The notes beneath the pieces were generated by a model. It searched no databases, was not told the origin of the DNA, and saw only the letters and a list, made by a program, of their open reading frames with translations. DNA of 64,000 nucleotides from Thinopyrum elongatum (Eukaryota; Streptophyta; Magnoliopsida; Poales; Poaceae). The translations under genes were made by a program, and so were the position numbers. The stretch spans positions 537,761,135 to 537,825,134 of the forward strand of contig CM022297.1 in the NCBI GenBank assembly GCA_011799875.1, read 5' to 3'. Below are positions 63,624 to 64,000 of the stretch, piece after piece; positions within the stretch are counted from its first letter, which is position 1, and every line of letters starts with the position of its first letter.

Positions 63624-64000
63624 GTAAGTTCCCATTACACGTATTAATTAGCTTACTGAATTCTTTCCCTCGGAAGAAGTAATTTAACTCTTCATTTTCT
63701 GTCCTTTCTAGGACTTAAAAATGTTTTCCCAATTTTCCTTCCACCATTTTGTAACCCTTTGTAGAATGGTCCGAGGAGGTTCACTACATTGTCTACTCAT
63801 CTGATGGGACATCTGTATTTGTTGTCTATCGTGTCTCTATGGAACTGATGCAGAGGTACCCTTTGCCTGGGAGTTATATGTGGTTCAGTATGTTGTATCT
63901 GGTTTGGTTTTACACTCATCTTGCGTGCTCAGTTTTTGAGTGTATAACCAGTTTGTTGGTCCTATTTGATTAGTGGACGTGACCGATGGGGGCATGGAGA
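63624..64000. other. AT-rich end of the window
   Basis: No further MADS exon (C-terminal exons 7-8) could be recognised. No other gene is seen. Confidence 0.35.

Noticed and set aside
1..64000. CRISPR array, rRNA or tRNA genes, operons
   Set aside because: The tandem repeats seen have no uniform repeat/unique-spacer pattern, no tRNA cloverleaf was recognised apart from the SINE head, and gene structure is eukaryotic with introns.

Overview
This window is repeat-rich plant nuclear DNA from a grass, most likely Triticeae (wheat/Aegilops-type). The supporting signs are an Angela/BARE1/WIS-type LTR present twice, an Au-type SINE with its target duplication, CACTA elements with an ULP1-like protease gene, very long LTRs starting TGTAACACCC, and a multi-exon plant-transposase-like (PttA/En-Spm) gene. 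Names of families are from recognition of sequence features, not from a database search. No rRNA, tRNA gene, CRISPR array or bacterial feature is present, and I see no intact ordinary host gene.

Layout. 1-4415: the 5' end of a minus-strand LTR retrotransposon (partial ORF, tRNA-Met primer site, ~3.9 kb LTR). 4416-5676: AT-rich spacer and leader. 5677-11221: decayed multi-exon PttA/En-Spm-type gene (+) with duplicated exons, a Harbinger-like MITE and repeat-filled introns, followed at 11540-12295 by a dense array of GGGCC/GGCCC words. 12296-32488: three-level nest. A Copia polyprotein is split inside the RT active-site motif (TSD GACAT) by a Gypsy-like element that carries only gag and protease (14965-31866). 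That element is itself split in its 5' LTR by an inverted, related element (16399-25359) whose only ORF is a 645-aa acidic protein with a CCHC zinc knuckle. 32489-33690: Angela-type LTR piece and a LINE zf-RVT piece. 33691-47064: mostly non-coding, with a foldback element, an Au SINE, and a GC-rich retroposon-like block with 175-bp tandem repeats.

47065-59645: a large minus-strand CACTA element with one TIR kept. It holds a small coiled-coil/TM gene, a TNP2 transposase pseudogene and a second gene ending in an ULP1-like cysteine protease; an Angela-type solo LTR (TSD ATATG) sits in an intron of the latter. Between the two larger genes is an inverted pair of SNF2 (CLASSY-like) ATPase fragments that could form a ~190-bp hairpin. 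59650-64000: a PPR pseudogene, an unidentified GC-rich coding-like tail, and shattered exons (K-domain exons 4-6) of a SEPALLATA-type MADS-box gene.

Most genes here belong to mobile elements and most are broken; many stops look like C-to-T decay of CAG/CAA/TGG codons. The items most worth a second look are the SNF2 palindrome inside the CACTA, the zinc-knuckle ORF and its apparent complementarity with the gag-protease-only partner element, the GGGCC array beside the PttA-like gene, and the PPR/MADS fragment cluster. Boundaries given to the base are read from sequence; where splice sites or ends are unclear this is said in the entry.
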